Source of the DNA: an uncultured Pelagibacteraceae bacterium
GTDB taxonomy: Bacteria; Pseudomonadota; Alphaproteobacteria; Pelagibacterales; Pelagibacteraceae
NCBI GenBank assembly: GCA_902618565.1
Contig: CACNAX010000008.1
Coordinates: 1 to 39,629 of the forward strand
DNA: 39,629 bases
Reading direction: 5' to 3'
The notes beneath the pieces are model-generated. The model ran no database searches, had not been told where the DNA came from, and worked only from the letters and a program-made list of their open reading frames with translations. Positions 26,636 to 38,790 of the stretch are shown here, one piece after another; the stretch's first letter is position 1; each line of letters begins with the position of its first letter. The position numbers and the translations under genes are program-made.

Positions 26636-29040
26636 AGTTTACAGTTGACTGGTTAAAAAACCATCTTGATACAAAATTTAATAATAATCAAATAATAGAT
26701 AAATTAACCAATATTGGTCTAGAAGTAGAAAGTTTTGAGAGCTCTGCATCTGAAACAGATTCTTTTATTGTTGCAAAAATTATAAATGCCAAAACTCATC
26801 CAAATGCAGACAGATTGAAGTTATGCGATGTTGATATAGGTAGCGACAAAACAATTGAAGTAGTATGCGGAGCCCCAAATGCAAAAAATGGTCTTTTGAC
26901 AGTCTATGCACCTCCAGGATCGATTATTCCTAAAAATCAGATGAAATTATCTGTAAGTAAAATAAGAGGTGTAACATCATATGGAATGCTCTGTTCTGAG
27001 TCAGAATTATTATTATCTAATGAAAGTGATGGAATAATAGAATTAAAAAACAACAAATATGCAAATAAAATTGGAGAAAAATATTTTAAAAATACCTCTG
27101 AAAAAGTAATAGATTTATCAATTACTCCCAATAGACCGGATTGTTTAGGGGTAAGAGGAATTGCTAGAGATTTATCTGCTGCTGGTGCTGGTAAATTAAA
27201 AATTAATAAAAAATCGAATTTAAAATATATAGGCAATCAAAATATAAACGTAACAATAAAGAAAGAAAAAGTTCAAGGATGCACAACATTTGGAAGTTGT
27301 TTGATAAAAGGTGTAACAAATAAAGAAAGTCCAAAGTGGCTAAAAGATAAAATTAAGTCTTTAGGCCAAAAACCAATATCTGCAATAGTTGATATTACTA
27401 ATTATGTGATGTTTGATTTAAATAGACCATTACACGCTTATGATGCAGATAAAATAGATAATGAAATTATTGTTAGAAGTTCTTCTAAAGGAGAAAGCTT
27501 CGAAGCCTTAGATAATAAAAAATATATTTTAGAAAATGATATGTGTGTTATTTCTGACAGATCCGGAGTCCTTGGACTTGGTGGTATAATTGGAGGGACA
27601 AGATCTGGAACAGAATATTCAACTAAAAACATATTATTAGAATCTGCTTATTTTTTACCGCGTTCAATAAGAAAAACTTCTAAACAATTAAATATAGACA
27701 CAGATGCAAAATTTAGATTCGAAAGAGGCATAGATCCCCTTTCCATTCAAGAAGGATTAATAAAAGCATCTGAGCTAATAAAACAAATTTGTGGAGGTGA
27801 AATAAGTAATTTAGATATAAAAAAAATTGAAAATCATAAAAAAACAATAATTAATTTTGACCCATTTCTTTTTGAAAAAACAACGGGATTTAATGTTGAA
27901 AATAAAGAATTAATTAAAATACTTGAAAAGCTAGGCTTTGATGTATCTAAAAATAAAAAAATTTTAAAGTTAGTAGTACCCTCTTGGAGACCAGACATAA
28001 CTCAATCAATTGATATTGTTGAAGAAATAGTGAGAATAAAAGGCTACGAACATATTAATACTTCAGAACCTATTAAGACAAGATTAAAGCCAACGCTTAA
28101 TTATTATCAGAAATTATTTCATTTTTTACAAAGATCTGTGGCATCAAAAGGTTATCTAGAAACTGTGACATGGTCATTTACTGACTCTAAAATTAATCAA
28201 CTATTTAAAGAAAATGATAAAGAAATACCAATTGTAAATCCGATTAGTTCAGATTTAAATGTTCTAAGAAATTCTATTTTCCCAAATTTATTATTTTACT
28301 TAAAGAAAAATTTAGATAGAGGATTTAAGGATATTTCTTTATTTGAAATTGGTCCAGCGTTTAAAGGAAAAAATCCTGGAGATCAACTTACTGTGATAGG
28401 TGCTCTAAGAGCAGGAAAGGTTTCAAGATTATCTTGGAATGATAAAGAAAGAATTGTAGATACATTCGATGTAAAAAAAGATGTAATACAAAGTCTTTGT
28501 GAAGCAGGGATTAATAAAGATGATATTATAATAGATGATAGAACTCCTTCTTACTATCACCCAGGAAAATCTGGAGCAGTTTACCAAAATAAAAATGAAA
28601 AAAATGCTATAGCATACTTTGGTGAAATACATCCAAACATAATAAAAAAATTAGATATAAAAACCGAAGGTTTGGTAATATTTGAAATTTGTCTTGATTA
28701 TATAAGAGTGTCAAAACAAAAGATAAAAGATTCAAAATCTGAATATAAATTTTCTGATTTCCAAAAATCAGAGAGAGATTTTGCATTTATTATTAATAAA
28801 AATTTTAAATCTCAAGAATTAGTTAATATGATCAAATCTGTTGATAACAAATTAATAAAGTCAGTAAGAGTATTTGATGTTTTTGAGGGAGAAAATATAC
28901 CAGAGGGAAAAAAATCTATAGCTGTTCATGTAACTATTCAGTCAGAAGAAAAAACATTAAATGAAAACGACCTGGACAATATTAATAAACTAATTATCTC
29001 TTCCGTTGAGTCAAAGTCTGGCGCAAAAATTAGATCCTAA
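26632..29040 (+). CDS. pheT: Phenylalanyl-tRNA synthetase beta subunit
   Basis: An 802-residue PheRS beta chain, close to E. coli (795). Domains in order: the first strand [14 protein letters not shown]; the EMAP/OB-like tRNA-binding domain (about 40-150, with [15 protein letters not shown] and [12 protein letters not shown]); B3/B4 with the editing region ([30 protein letters not shown]); B5 ([20 protein letters not shown]); the catalytic-like core; and the C-terminal ferredoxin-fold anticodon domain ([18 protein letters not shown]). Nothing appears missing. It is followed after two bases by lepA. Confidence 0.97.
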   Translation: MKFTVDWLKNHLDTKFNNNQIIDKLTNIGLEVESFESSASETDSFIVAKIINAKTHPNADRLKLCDVDIGSDKTIEVVCGAPNAKNGLLTVYAPPGSIIPKNQMKLSVSKIRGVTSYGMLCSESELLLSNESDGIIELKNNKYANKIGEKYFKNTSEKVIDLSITPNRPDCLGVRGIARDLSAAGAGKLKINKKSNLKYIGNQNINVTIKKEKVQGCTTFGSCLIKGVTNKESPKWLKDKIKSLGQKPISAIVDITNYVMFDLNRPLHAYDADKIDNEIIVRSSSKGESFEALDNKKYILENDMCVISDRSGVLGLGGIIGGTRSGTEYSTKNILLESAYFLPRSIRKTSKQLNIDTDAKFRFERGIDPLSIQEGLIKASELIKQICGGEISNLDIKKIENHKKTIINFDPFLFEKTTGFNVENKELIKILEKLGFDVSKNKKILKLVVPSWRPDITQSIDIVEEIVRIKGYEHINTSEPIKTRLKPTLNYYQKLFHFLQRSVASKGYLETVTWSFTDSKINQLFKENDKEIPIVNPISSDLNVLRNSIFPNLLFYLKKNLDRGFKDISLFEIGPAFKGKNPGDQLTVIGALRAGKVSRLSWNDKERIVDTFDVKKDVIQSLCEAGINKDDIIIDDRTPSYYHPGKSGAVYQNKNEKNAIAYFGEIHPNIIKKLDIKTEGLVIFEICLDYIRVSKQKIKDSKSEYKFSDFQKSERDFAFIINKNFKSQELVNMIKSVDNKLIKSVRVFDVFEGENIPEGKKSIAVHVTIQSEEKTLNENDLDNINKLIISSVESKSGAKIRS

Positions 29041-29042
29041 AA

Positions 29043-30851
29043 ATGGGTGATACAATAGACAACATTAGGAATTTTGCAATTATAGCTCATATAGATCATG
29101 GTAAATCAACTATAGCGGACAGAATAATTCATAGATGCGGAGGTTTGAGTGATAGAGAAATGAAATCTCAAGTGCTTGACTCTATGGATATAGAAAGAGA
29201 GAGAGGGATAACAATTAAAGCACAAACAGTTAAATTAAATTATAAAGCTAAAAATGGTAAAAATTATATTTTAAATATTATAGATACCCCAGGCCATGTA
29301 GATTTTAGTTATGAAGTTAGTAGAAGCCTTTATGCGTGCGAAGGCTCAATATTAATTGTAGATAGTACACAAGGCGTAGAAGCTCAAACACTTGCAAATG
29401 TATATCAAGCACTTGATATAAATCATGAGATTATTCCAGTATTAAATAAAATTGATCTACCAGCATCTGATCTTGAAAGAACAAATAATCAAATTGAAGA
29501 TGTTATTGGCATAGATACATCTAATTCTGTTCCTTGCTCTGGAAAAACTGGACAAGGAATAGATGAAATTCTTGAGCAAATTATTAACTCTTTACCTGGA
29601 CCTAAAGGTGAAAAAAATAGCAAATTAAAATGTTTATTAGTTGATAGCTGGTATGACACTTATCTTGGAGTAGTTATATTGGTTAGAATTATAGACGGAA
29701 AACTAAAAAAAAATATGAAAATAAAAATGATGTCTACAAATCAAGAATATATAGTAGAAAAAGTTGGAGTTTTTACACCTAAGGCAAAAGATGTGAGTGA
29801 ACTTAACGCTGGAGAAATAGGTTTTATTACAACAGGTATTAAAATTTTATCAGAGACTAAAGTTGGAGACACTATTTGCGATGCAGAAAATCCTCTCAAT
29901 GATGCATTACCAGGTTTTAAACCAAGTAAACCAGTAGTTTTTTGTGGTTTATTTCCAGTTGATAGTTCAGAATATCAAAAGTTAAAAGATGGACTAGCTA
30001 AATTACAATTAAATGATGCAAGTTTTTCTTATGAAGCAGAATCATCATCTGCTTTAGGACTTGGTTTTAGATGTGGATTTTTAGGTCTTTTGCACCTTGA
30101 AATAATCACAGAGAGGCTTGAAAGAGAATTTGATATAAATTTATTAACCACAACACCAGGTGTTGTTTATAAAGTTCACTTAAATAACGGTGAAATTGTC
30201 GAACTTCAAAATCCCTCGAATTTACCAGATCCTACATATATAAAATTTATTGAGGAACCATGGATTAAAGCAACAATTATCACTCCAGATCAGTATTTAG
30301 GATCAATTATTAAGTTATGTCAAAATAAAAGAGGTATACAAACAAATTTAAGTTATTCAGGAAATCGTGCAGTAGTTAATTATGAGATACCTTTAAATGA
30401 GGTCGTATTTGATTTTAATGATCGTCTTAAATCTATGACGAGTGGATATGCTAGTTTTGATTATGAAATTATTGATCACAAAGAAGGAGACCTTGTGAAA
30501 ATGAATATACTTGTAAACTCAGAGCCCGTTGATGCTCTTGCAATGATGATACATAAAGATTTTGCTCAAAATACAGGTAGAGAGGTCTGTGAAAAATTAA
30601 AAGATTTAATCCCAAGACATAACTTTATGATACCGATTCAAGCAGCTATTGGTGGTAAAATTATTGCTAGAGAAACTATCAAAGGTTTTAAAAAAGATGT
30701 CTTAACAAAAATCCATGGAGGTGGAGCGACAGATAGAAAAAGAAAGCTGCTAGAAAAACAGAAAAAAGGAAAAGCTAGAGCTAAGCAATTTGGAAAAGTT
30801 GAGATTCCTCAAGAAGCATTTATAGGTGTTTTAAGAATTAATAAAGAATGA
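29043..30851 (+). CDS. lepA: Elongation factor 4 (LepA/EF4) GTPase
   Basis: A ribosome-associated translational GTPase; 602 residues, the normal size. G1 is AHIDHGKST (residues 15-23), G3 is [16 protein letters not shown] and G4 is NKIDLP. The LepA-specific C-terminal domain is present: [20 protein letters not shown], then [19 protein letters not shown] and EAFIGVL. It sits in the plus-strand translation block, two bases after pheT, and its last four bases overlap the downstream methyltransferase gene (ATGA). Confidence 0.97.
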   Translation: MGDTIDNIRNFAIIAHIDHGKSTIADRIIHRCGGLSDREMKSQVLDSMDIERERGITIKAQTVKLNYKAKNGKNYILNIIDTPGHVDFSYEVSRSLYACEGSILIVDSTQGVEAQTLANVYQALDINHEIIPVLNKIDLPASDLERTNNQIEDVIGIDTSNSVPCSGKTGQGIDEILEQIINSLPGPKGEKNSKLKCLLVDSWYDTYLGVVILVRIIDGKLKKNMKIKMMSTNQEYIVEKVGVFTPKAKDVSELNAGEIGFITTGIKILSETKVGDTICDAENPLNDALPGFKPSKPVVFCGLFPVDSSEYQKLKDGLAKLQLNDASFSYEAESSSALGLGFRCGFLGLLHLEIITERLEREFDINLLTTTPGVVYKVHLNNGEIVELQNPSNLPDPTYIKFIEEPWIKATIITPDQYLGSIIKLCQNKRGIQTNLSYSGNRAVVNYEIPLNEVVFDFNDRLKSMTSGYASFDYEIIDHKEGDLVKMNILVNSEPVDALAMMIHKDFAQNTGREVCEKLKDLIPRHNFMIPIQAAIGGKIIARETIKGFKKDVLTKIHGGGATDRKRKLLEKQKKGKARAKQFGKVEIPQEAFIGVLRINKE

Positions 30852-31636
30852 CAAAAGATATAATAATCCTAATTTTATTTTTAATAATTTTGTTCCTATT
30901 ATATAAAACAAATAAAAAAAAAGTTAAAAATTTATTTTATAAAAGTAAAATAAAACAGATAAATATATCTGAGCTAGACAAAATCTTTGATGAGAAATTG
31001 ATAAGCAAAAATTTAAAAGGTCCTAAAGAAGAAACTATAATTAAAAGTTTTATTATTTCTCCGCAGAATAAAATTGTAGGAATGACCTCTGACTATGAAG
31101 CGTGGATAATATCTGTTTTAAGTAAAAAAAGTAATAATATATTTGAATTTGGAACCTGTAGTGGAAAAACTACTTATTTAATGGCGCTTAATTCAAATAA
31201 AGATGCTAAAATTACATCCTTAACTCTTGGGCCAGACCAGGTAAAAAATTTAAATAAAGAAAATATAGATAATAAGATTTCATTTAGAAATATATTAAAT
31301 GAGAGTATATATGAAAAATTTCTATTTTCAGGCACTGATGTTGAGAATAAAATTAACATTATTTTTGAAGATTCAACCAAGTTTGATGAGAGCAAATATA
31401 TAAATAAATTTGATTTAATATTTATAGATGGAGGTCATACTTATTCTGTTGTAAAAAATGATACAGAGAAATCATTCAAAATGCTTAACAAAAACGGAAT
31501 AATTTTATGGCATGATTACGTTCCTGGTAAACAGTCAGCTAAAAATGTTGTGAATTACTTAAATGAAATTTCTAAAGAGAAAAACATTTCAAATATCAGA
31601 AATACATCATTATGTGTATTTAGAAATATTGACTAA
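30848..31636 (+). CDS. Membrane-anchored class I SAM methyltransferase-like protein
   Basis: A 262-residue protein. Residues 4-19 are one hydrophobic segment ([16 protein letters not shown]), most likely an N-terminal membrane anchor, followed by a Lys-rich cytoplasmic stretch. The body resembles the Methyltransf_24 group of Rossmann methyltransferases: a motif I-like [16 protein letters not shown] (99-114), then [15 protein letters not shown] (188-202) with the IDGGH signature, and NGIILWHDY. The substrate is unknown; relatives often modify sugars or small molecules. It overlaps lepA by four bases and ends one base before tRNA-Ser, so it is transcribed with both. Methyltransferase fold is well supported, activity is inferred. 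Confidence 0.8.
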   Translation: MTKDIIILILFLIILFLLYKTNKKKVKNLFYKSKIKQINISELDKIFDEKLISKNLKGPKEETIIKSFIISPQNKIVGMTSDYEAWIISVLSKKSNNIFEFGTCSGKTTYLMALNSNKDAKITSLTLGPDQVKNLNKENIDNKISFRNILNESIYEKFLFSGTDVENKINIIFEDSTKFDESKYINKFDLIFIDGGHTYSVVKNDTEKSFKMLNKNGIILWHDYVPGKQSAKNVVNYLNEISKEKNISNIRNTSLCVFRNID

Positions 31637-31637
31637 A

Positions 31638-31727
31638 GGAGAGGTGGCCGAGTGGTTGAAGGCGCACGCTTGGAAAGCGTGTATAGGGGAAACTCTATCA
31701 TGGGTTCGAATCCCATTCTCTCCGCCA
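31638..31727 (+). tRNA. tRNA-Ser (anticodon GGA)
   Basis: A 90-base class II tRNA. The acceptor is GGAGAGG paired with TCTCTCC (one G-T pair). The anticodon arm is CACGC-TTGGAAA-GCGTG with anticodon GGA (reads UCC and UCU). A long variable arm follows (TATAGGGGAAACTCTA), then the T arm around GGGTTCGAATCCC. The discriminator is G and CCA is encoded at 31725-31727. It starts one base after the methyltransferase stop codon, so it is released from an mRNA by processing. Confidence 0.97.
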
Positions 31728-31795
31728 CATTTTTGATAGAAAATTGATCTTTTTAACGAGTTTTACTAAAATAGAAAAAAAATCTAAAAAACATC

Positions 31796-31824
31796 AAATA
31801 AATGTTGGTATTCAACACTTATTT
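31796..31824 (+). promoter_or_regulatory. Inverted repeat (hairpin or operator) upstream of gyrB
   Basis: AAATAAATGTTG (31796-31807) is the inverted complement of CAACACTTATTT (31813-31824) with one mismatched pair and a five-base centre (GTATT). It lies in the 170-base gap between tRNA-Ser and gyrB, 73 bases before the gyrB ATG. No T-run follows directly, so it does not look like a standard terminator; it could be an operator or an RNA end/processing structure. The rest of the gap holds nothing recognisable. Confidence 0.4.
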
Positions 31825-31891
31825 AAGCATTTGTACTTCTACGATTTTTAAATTTTTTGTAAAAATGTTATAAAAATTTCTTCCATATTAA

Positions 31892-33955
<2,064 letters not shown>

Positions 33956-35236
33956 ATGGATTTAAAACAATCTGTCAAAGCAGCATCATTGAATAAGTCT
34001 ACTTATATAAATTTAAGATGGATAGGAATTTTAGGTCAGTTTATAACTATAAACACAGTAAAATTTATTTTTGATTTTGGATTCGACTTTATTTTATCTA
34101 ATCTAATAATTTTTATTGGAGCTTTAAGTAACTTATACTTAATGTTTTTTTATAAAAAACCAATACTTTCAAATGTAACCTCTTTTAATTTTTTATCTTT
34201 AGATATCCTTCAATTGAGTGCTTTACTTTACTTATCTGGAGGTATTTTAAACCCTTTTTCAATATTTCTTTTGATACCGAGCGTATTTGCTGCATCCAAT
34301 TTGAATATAAGAACAAATATTGCTTTAATTTTAATTACTCTAGTATCTATTATATTTTTAACTTTCTATCATTATGAACTACCCAAACCATTAGATGAAT
34401 ATAGTATTAGCTTGTATTATTATTATGCAATTCCTCTAGCATTGATAATTGCATTATTTTTTTTGAACTATTTCGCATTTATTTTTGGACAAGAAACAAA
34501 CTTAAGGAAAGATGCTTTGGATAAAATCCAAGAAGTAATTTCTAAAGAACACGAACTCGTTTCACTTGGGGGGCAAGCTGCAGCAGCAGCTCATTCATTC
34601 GGAACTCCTTTGTCCACAATTAAAATTATTTCTCACGATCTCTTTGATCAATTTAAAGACAATGACGATGTAAAAAAAGATCTCGAACTATTAATTAGTC
34701 AGGTCAATAGGTGTAATGATATTTTAAAAAAACTAACATTAAATCCAACTATAGAAGATGATTTTATTGACAAAAATAAAACGCTTTACGATTATATTAG
34801 TGAGATAGTTAACTCATTTAAGGAAATTTCAAATAAGAATTTCAATATTGATAAAGAGCAAGATTCTAACTCATTTGAAATATTAAAATCTGTTGAAATT
34901 GTTTATGGTTTGAGGAATTTCATAGGGAATGCTAACAAATTTTCAAATGAAAATATCTATATTGCTATTAAAAGCGACAGTCAAAAGACTGAAATAACAA
35001 TAGAGGATGATGGTCCTGGTATACCAAAAGATATAATTAATAAGATTGGAGAACCCTATATTAAGACACTTAAACCTAAAGATAATAAAAAAACTGGATT
35101 AGGTTTAGGGATTTTTATAGGTAAAACTTTGTTAGAAAAAAATTCTGCCAAAATAACAATTAGAAATTCAGAAACTAGAGGTGGAGCTGAAGTAAAAATA
35201 GAGTGGGAAAATAAAAATTTAAAAAAGTTAGTGTAA
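33956..35236 (+). CDS. regB: RegB/PrrB/ActS-type redox sensor histidine kinase
   Basis: A 426-residue membrane sensor kinase. Six hydrophobic helices occupy about residues 15-180, with the RegB quinone-binding signature GGxxNPF at 95-101 (GGILNPF). The H-box is [18 protein letters not shown] with His213. Cys253 ([11 protein letters not shown]) lies exactly 40 residues after the His, matching the spacing of the redox-active Cys265 to His225 in Rhodobacter capsulatus RegB. The ATPase half has the N-box [14 protein letters not shown]1 [11 protein letters not shown] and G2 [14 protein letters not shown]. It probably senses the ubiquinone pool and phosphorylates a RegA-type regulator, which is not encoded here. 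It directly abuts gyrB and its end overlaps cobT by nine bases. Confidence 0.9.
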   Translation: MDLKQSVKAASLNKSTYINLRWIGILGQFITINTVKFIFDFGFDFILSNLIIFIGALSNLYLMFFYKKPILSNVTSFNFLSLDILQLSALLYLSGGILNPFSIFLLIPSVFAASNLNIRTNIALILITLVSIIFLTFYHYELPKPLDEYSISLYYYYAIPLALIIALFFLNYFAFIFGQETNLRKDALDKIQEVISKEHELVSLGGQAAAAAHSFGTPLSTIKIISHDLFDQFKDNDDVKKDLELLISQVNRCNDILKKLTLNPTIEDDFIDKNKTLYDYISEIVNSFKEISNKNFNIDKEQDSNSFEILKSVEIVYGLRNFIGNANKFSNENIYIAIKSDSQKTEITIEDDGPGIPKDIINKIGEPYIKTLKPKDNKKTGLGLGIFIGKTLLEKNSAKITIRNSETRGGAEVKIEWENKNLKKLV

Positions 35237-37018
35237 TTTTTTATTATTTTCAAACAAACCACTAAGCTGACCAATCATTACATCACCTAACTCTTGAACA
35301 TCAGCAATTTTTATCGCTTTTTTGTAATACCTTGAAACATCGTGACCAATACCTATTGCAAGGATCTCGATATCACTTTTGTTTTCTATTGATTTTACAG
35401 TTTGTTTTAGATGTTTTTCTAAAAAATCACCCGAGTTAACAGACAATGTTGAGTCATCAACTGGAGCTCCATCCGAAATAACCATAAGAATTTTCCTTTC
35501 TTCTTTTCTTCTCTTAAGTCTATTAAAAGCCCAAGTAATAGCTTCTCCATCAATATTTTCTTTAAGCAGACCTTCTTTTAGCATTAAGCCTAAATTTTTT
35601 TTTGATTGTCTCCAGTGAGTGTCAGCAGATTTATAAATTATGTGTCTTAAATCATTTAAACGTCCTGGATTTTTTAATTTTCCAAGTTTATTCCACTTTT
35701 CTCTACTCTTACCACCCTTCCAATTCTTCGTTGTGAAACCAAGAATTTCTACTTTAACTGAACATCTTTCTAATGTTCTAGACAATATATCAGCACAAAG
35801 AGCGGCAATAGTAATTGGCCTACCTCTCATTGATCCAGAATTATCTATGAGCAAAGTTACAACTGTATCTTTAAACTCTAAATCTTTCTCTTTTTTAAAA
35901 GAAAGAGAATTATATGGATCAATTATTATTCTTGGTAATTTTGAGCTATCTAATAAACCTTCTTCAAGATCAAATTCCCAAGATCTATTTTGTTTTGCAA
36001 GTAACTGTCTTTGCAATTTATTTGCGAGCTTTGTAATTATGTCTTGGAAACTAGTTAACTGTTGATCTAAATTTTTTCTTAATTTAGAAATTTCCTCTGA
36101 GTTTTCCAATGTTTCTGCTTTTGCTGTCTCATCAAATTCTGAAGTATATATTTTATATTCTTTATTACTTATTCCTAAATTTTTTTTCTGAACAATATTT
36201 TCTATTTCATTATTTTCAGCATCATCATTTCCCAGTTGTTCATCAAGTCTAAATTCATTCATTTCTTCAGAACTATCAACACCTTCATTTATACTGTCTT
36301 CTTCTTCTCTTTCCTGAGATTCTCCGCTATCTGTTTTTTGGTCATCTTTTGAATTATTATTATCTTGTTCATCTTCTTTCTGTTCTTCTTTTTTATTTTC
36401 TTCTTCAGACTCGAAGATTTCCATATTCTGAAGAATTTCCGATATTTTAGAATTGTATATGTCCTGATTTTCTGCATTTTCTTTTAAAAAGTTTATGTGT
36501 TTATCTAAAGATTTTTCAAAATCATCTTTCCAATATGATAAAATTTTTTCAGCACTTTCTGATAAACTTACATTCATTAGTTTATTAAGCATGTAATATT
36601 CAAAAGCTTCAGAAACATTAGATTCTTCTTTCTTTTTTATGTTTTCAGATTTTGCAGCACTTATCTTATTTTTATATTTGTTCATTAAATTTTTAGAGAT
36701 TCCCCTCATCATTTGTGATCCTAAAAGTTCATATCTTATTATCTCAGAAATTTTATAAAGCGTATGACAAGTAGGTGTTTTTGGAATATTTTGTTCCAGA
36801 GTAGAATTATCAGAAAATTTTCTTTTTAATGCTTCCGAATCTGCCTCGGCTCTTAATTTAATGAAGTTTTCTTTATCTTTTAAATTATCAAATTTAGAAA
36901 TATTAAACTCTTTTAGATTTTTTTTGTCTTTTAATGGATATGTTTCACCTGAAATCGCTTTAATCGTTGAGTTTAAAGCTTGTTTAAATTGCTCTTTTAT
37001 AAGATCATCTTTGTTCAT
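35228..37018 (-). CDS. cobT: CobT-like cobaltochelatase subunit (VWA protein)
   Basis: A 596-residue CobT homologue. The N-terminal third is helical and contains [20 protein letters not shown]. About residues 200-275 are strongly acidic (Glu/Asp/Asn-rich). The C-terminal von Willebrand A domain carries a MIDAS motif, DNSGSMRG (Asp392, Ser394, Ser396), followed by [19 protein letters not shown] and [16 protein letters not shown], typical of CobT. In Pseudomonas denitrificans CobN-CobS-CobT inserts cobalt into hydrogenobyrinate diamide. Here only CobS and CobT appear, with no CobN or other cobalamin gene. The start overlaps the cobS stop by one base (TAATG). The family assignment is firm; cobalt chelation in this organism is doubtful. 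Confidence 0.93.
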   Translation of the reverse strand: MNKDDLIKEQFKQALNSTIKAISGETYPLKDKKNLKEFNISKFDNLKDKENFIKLRAEADSEALKRKFSDNSTLEQNIPKTPTCHTLYKISEIIRYELLGSQMMRGISKNLMNKYKNKISAAKSENIKKKEESNVSEAFEYYMLNKLMNVSLSESAEKILSYWKDDFEKSLDKHINFLKENAENQDIYNSKISEILQNMEIFESEEENKKEEQKEDEQDNNNSKDDQKTDSGESQEREEEDSINEGVDSSEEMNEFRLDEQLGNDDAENNEIENIVQKKNLGISNKEYKIYTSEFDETAKAETLENSEEISKLRKNLDQQLTSFQDIITKLANKLQRQLLAKQNRSWEFDLEEGLLDSSKLPRIIIDPYNSLSFKKEKDLEFKDTVVTLLIDNSGSMRGRPITIAALCADILSRTLERCSVKVEILGFTTKNWKGGKSREKWNKLGKLKNPGRLNDLRHIIYKSADTHWRQSKKNLGLMLKEGLLKENIDGEAITWAFNRLKRRKEERKILMVISDGAPVDDSTLSVNSGDFLEKHLKQTVKSIENKSDIEILAIGIGHDVSRYYKKAIKIADVQELGDVMIGQLSGLFENNKKLH

Positions 37019-37992
37019 TAAACCTGAATATTTATCATCGACTCTGGTAATTCTTCACCAAAACATCTTTGATAGTATTCTGCGATTGTATTTTTTTCTA
37101 CATCATCACATTTATTTAAAAAAGTTACTCTGAATGCATAGCCCACGTCTCTAAATATTTCAGAATTTTCTGCCCAATGTAGTACTGTCCTAGGACTCAT
37201 AACAGTTGAGATATCTCCAGCCATAAAGCCTTTTCTTGTTAATGTCGCAACTTTTATCATGTTTGCAACTTTCTCTTTACCTTTATTATTATCTAGAGAC
37301 TTGTTTTTTCCTAAAATAATTTCCATTTCTTTTTCCAAGGCTAAATAATTTAATGTTGTAACGATGTTCCATCTATCCATTTGTCCCTGGTTTATTTGTT
37401 GCGTACCATGATAAAGTCCAGTTGTATCTCCCAAACCAACAGTATTTGAAGTTGCAAATAATCTGAAATATTTATTTTGTTTAATGACCTTATTCTTATC
37501 TAATAAAGTAAAATTTCCTTCAGCTTCCAAAACTCTTTGAATTACAAACATAACATCTGGTCTACCAGCATCATATTCATCAAATACTAAAGCAACTGGA
37601 TTTTGTATCGACCAAGGAAGAATTCCCTCTTTGAATTCTGTAACTTGTTTTCCATCTTTGATTACAATAGAGTCTTTACCAATTAAATCTATTCTACTAA
37701 CATGACTATCTAAGTTAATTCTAATACAAGGCCAGTTTAATCTAGCTGCAATTTGTTCTATATGTGTGGACTTACCTGTTCCATGATAACCTTGTACAAG
37801 AACTCTTTTATTAAAAGAAAATCCAGAGAGAATTGCTAAAGTTGTGTCTTTATCAAATTTGTAAGTTTTATCTATATCTGGCACATAATCAGTTTTTTTT
37901 GAAAATGCGTCCACTTCCATATCAGAATCAATACCGAATGTTTGTTTAATCGATAATTTAATATCTGGGGTCTGTTCAATATTTGTTGTCAA
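37018..37992 (-). CDS. cobS: CobS-like AAA+ ATPase (cobaltochelatase subunit)
   Basis: A 324-residue MoxR/CobS-type AAA+ ATPase. The Walker A motif is GYHGTGKS (68-75), Walker B is VALVFDEYD (Asp138, Glu139), and sensor 1 is [13 protein letters not shown]. The N-terminal [13 protein letters not shown] and the segment [15 protein letters not shown] are family hallmarks. The start is TTG at 37992, not an ATG: it is supported by a good AAGGA five bases upstream and by the family N terminus, which lies before the first ATG (residue 25). The gene overlaps the J-domain gene by 17 bases and cobT by one, so all three are probably one operon. It should form a hexameric ring powering the CobT partner. 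Confidence 0.94.
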   Translation of the reverse strand: MTTNIEQTPDIKLSIKQTFGIDSDMEVDAFSKKTDYVPDIDKTYKFDKDTTLAILSGFSFNKRVLVQGYHGTGKSTHIEQIAARLNWPCIRINLDSHVSRIDLIGKDSIVIKDGKQVTEFKEGILPWSIQNPVALVFDEYDAGRPDVMFVIQRVLEAEGNFTLLDKNKVIKQNKYFRLFATSNTVGLGDTTGLYHGTQQINQGQMDRWNIVTTLNYLALEKEMEIILGKNKSLDNNKGKEKVANMIKVATLTRKGFMAGDISTVMSPRTVLHWAENSEIFRDVGYAFRVTFLNKCDDVEKNTIAEYYQRCFGEELPESMINIQV

Positions 37993-38509
37993 TTTTATCC
38001 TTATAAGTATTTTTTAATTGGGTATAAGCTAAAGTTATAACTTTAAGCTTATCTTCAAATTTTTTATTGCCAGCATTCATATCAGGGTGAAATTTTTTCA
38101 CAAGTCTTTTGAATTTTTCTTGAATTTTGGCCCATTTTAAACCAACTCCAACACCCAAAATTTCAAAAGCTTTAAGATCATTACTATTAAACTTAAACTT
38201 ATTCATATGATTCAAGCTACTAAAATCTTTAAATTTTCCATTTTCATCTTTTAAAGTATTATTCCACAATATTTTGAAAAAATTGTCTGAAGAGCCGAAA
38301 CTCTGTGTTGGTTTATGCCATGTCATGTCAGATTTTAAAAAGTTGATTACTTGTTCGTCACTCATACCTGAAAAATAATTCCAGCTTTTATTAAACTCTT
38401 TTACATGTTCAAGACAGAGAAGCCTATATTCTTTGCTGTTATCCTTTTCTTTTGGAGCTTTGTAAAGTCCTTCTTCGTTACAATTATTCCATTCACAAAT
38501 ATTTTTCAT
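37976..38509 (-). CDS. J-domain protein with N-terminal Cys/His cluster (alphaproteobacterial, cobS-linked)
   Basis: 177 residues from the ATG at 38509; an upstream TTG would add five residues (ILYN before the Met) with no support. The N terminus has a likely zinc-binding set, C5, C10, C32 and H35 (ICEWNNC and [10 protein letters not shown]), followed by KSWNYFSGM. The C-terminal third is a J-domain, with [20 protein letters not shown], the HPD tripeptide at 141-143 ([10 protein letters not shown]), and a final helix. It should stimulate an Hsp70 ATPase. The gene is in an operon with cobS and cobT and divergent from bolA, a neighbourhood I recognise from other alphaproteobacteria. A role as co-chaperone for the CobS/CobT machine or for metal insertion is inference. 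Confidence 0.87.
   Translation of the reverse strand: MKNICEWNNCNEEGLYKAPKEKDNSKEYRLLCLEHVKEFNKSWNYFSGMSDEQVINFLKSDMTWHKPTQSFGSSDNFFKILWNNTLKDENGKFKDFSSLNHMNKFKFNSNDLKAFEILGVGVGLKWAKIQEKFKRLVKKFHPDMNAGNKKFEDKLKVITLAYTQLKNTYKDKIDNKY
37998..38002 (-). promoter_or_regulatory. Shine-Dalgarno site deciding the cobS TTG start
   Basis: On the minus strand the sequence reads AAGGA-TAAAA-TTG, giving five-base spacing to the TTG at 37992. This lies inside the 3' end of the J-domain gene and supports the non-ATG start. Confidence 0.65.
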
Positions 38510-38519
38510 ATTATATAAT
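38492..38519 (+). promoter_or_regulatory. Predicted bolA promoter inside the J-domain gene
   Basis: TTCACA (38492-38497), a 16-base spacer and a perfect TATAAT (38514-38519). The -10 box ends 10 bases before the bolA ATG, so the transcript would have a leader of only a few bases or none. The -35 box and most of the spacer are within the first codons of the divergent J-domain gene. Confidence 0.5.
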
Positions 38520-38521
38520 AT
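38508..38521. repeat. Perfect 14-base AT palindrome between bolA and the J-domain gene
   Basis: The sequence ATATTATATAATAT is identical to its reverse complement. It contains TATAAT on both strands and covers almost the whole 20-base divergent gap. It may be a shared melting region or operator; in AT-rich DNA it could also be chance. Confidence 0.5.
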
Positions 38522-38544
38522 CAATTTTAATGGATATTAATCAA
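38515..38544 (-). promoter_or_regulatory. Possible promoter for the J-domain gene-cobS-cobT operon
   Basis: On the minus strand: TTGATT (38544-38539), an 18-base spacer and TATTAT (38520-38515), ending five bases before the ATG at 38509. It would give a leaderless transcript and overlaps the bolA promoter on the other strand. Confidence 0.3.
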
Positions 38545-38790
38545 CTTTCAAAAAAAATTGAAAAAAAACTTTTAGAAGATGCTTCCATAAAAGACGTAAA
38601 GATAATTGACAACACTCATAAGCATTTAAAACACAATTCACATCAGAAAGGCAAATTTCATATTAAATTAGAAATAAATTCTCAAATATTAAAAAAAATA
38701 AATAGAATTCAGTCTAATAAAGTAATTTACAAAATTTTAAGTGAAGAATTGAGAACTGATATTCATTCTTTACAAATAAGCTTTATTTAA
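38530..38790 (+). CDS. bolA: BolA-family protein
   Basis: An 86-residue BolA-fold protein starting MDINQLSKKIEKKLL; the in-frame stretch further upstream lies inside the J-domain gene and is not part of it. The BolA core is visible: ASIKDVKIIDNTHKHLKH (with the conserved His in place), HQKGKFHIKLEINS, and the helix NRIQSNKVIYKILSEELRTD with HSLQISF at the end. BolA proteins pair with monothiol glutaredoxins in Fe-S cluster and iron handling. It is divergent from the J-domain/cobST operon with 20 bases between start codons, and its 3' end overlaps the convergent aroB by 21 bases. Confidence 0.9.
   Translation: MDINQLSKKIEKKLLEDASIKDVKIIDNTHKHLKHNSHQKGKFHIKLEINSQILKKINRIQSNKVIYKILSEELRTDIHSLQISFI

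Noticed and set aside
31728..31760. Possible terminator just after tRNA-Ser
   Set aside because: Only about three base pairs can form before the T-run at 31750, too weak to call.
35379..36065. Two plus-strand open frames opposite cobT
   Set aside because: They are antisense shadows of well-supported CobT coding sequence, including the VWA domain.
36289..36477. A Lys-rich minus-strand frame within cobT
   Set aside because: It is the frame-shifted reading of the Glu/Asp-rich region of CobT; low complexity explains it.
38510..38524. TTG start for the J-domain gene at 38524
   Set aside because: The ATG at 38509 sits directly before the conserved region and the TTG has no ribosome-binding site.
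38452..38529. Extension of bolA upstream to 38452
   Set aside because: These codons are antisense to the conserved Cys-rich N terminus of the J-domain gene; BolA starts at MDINQL.
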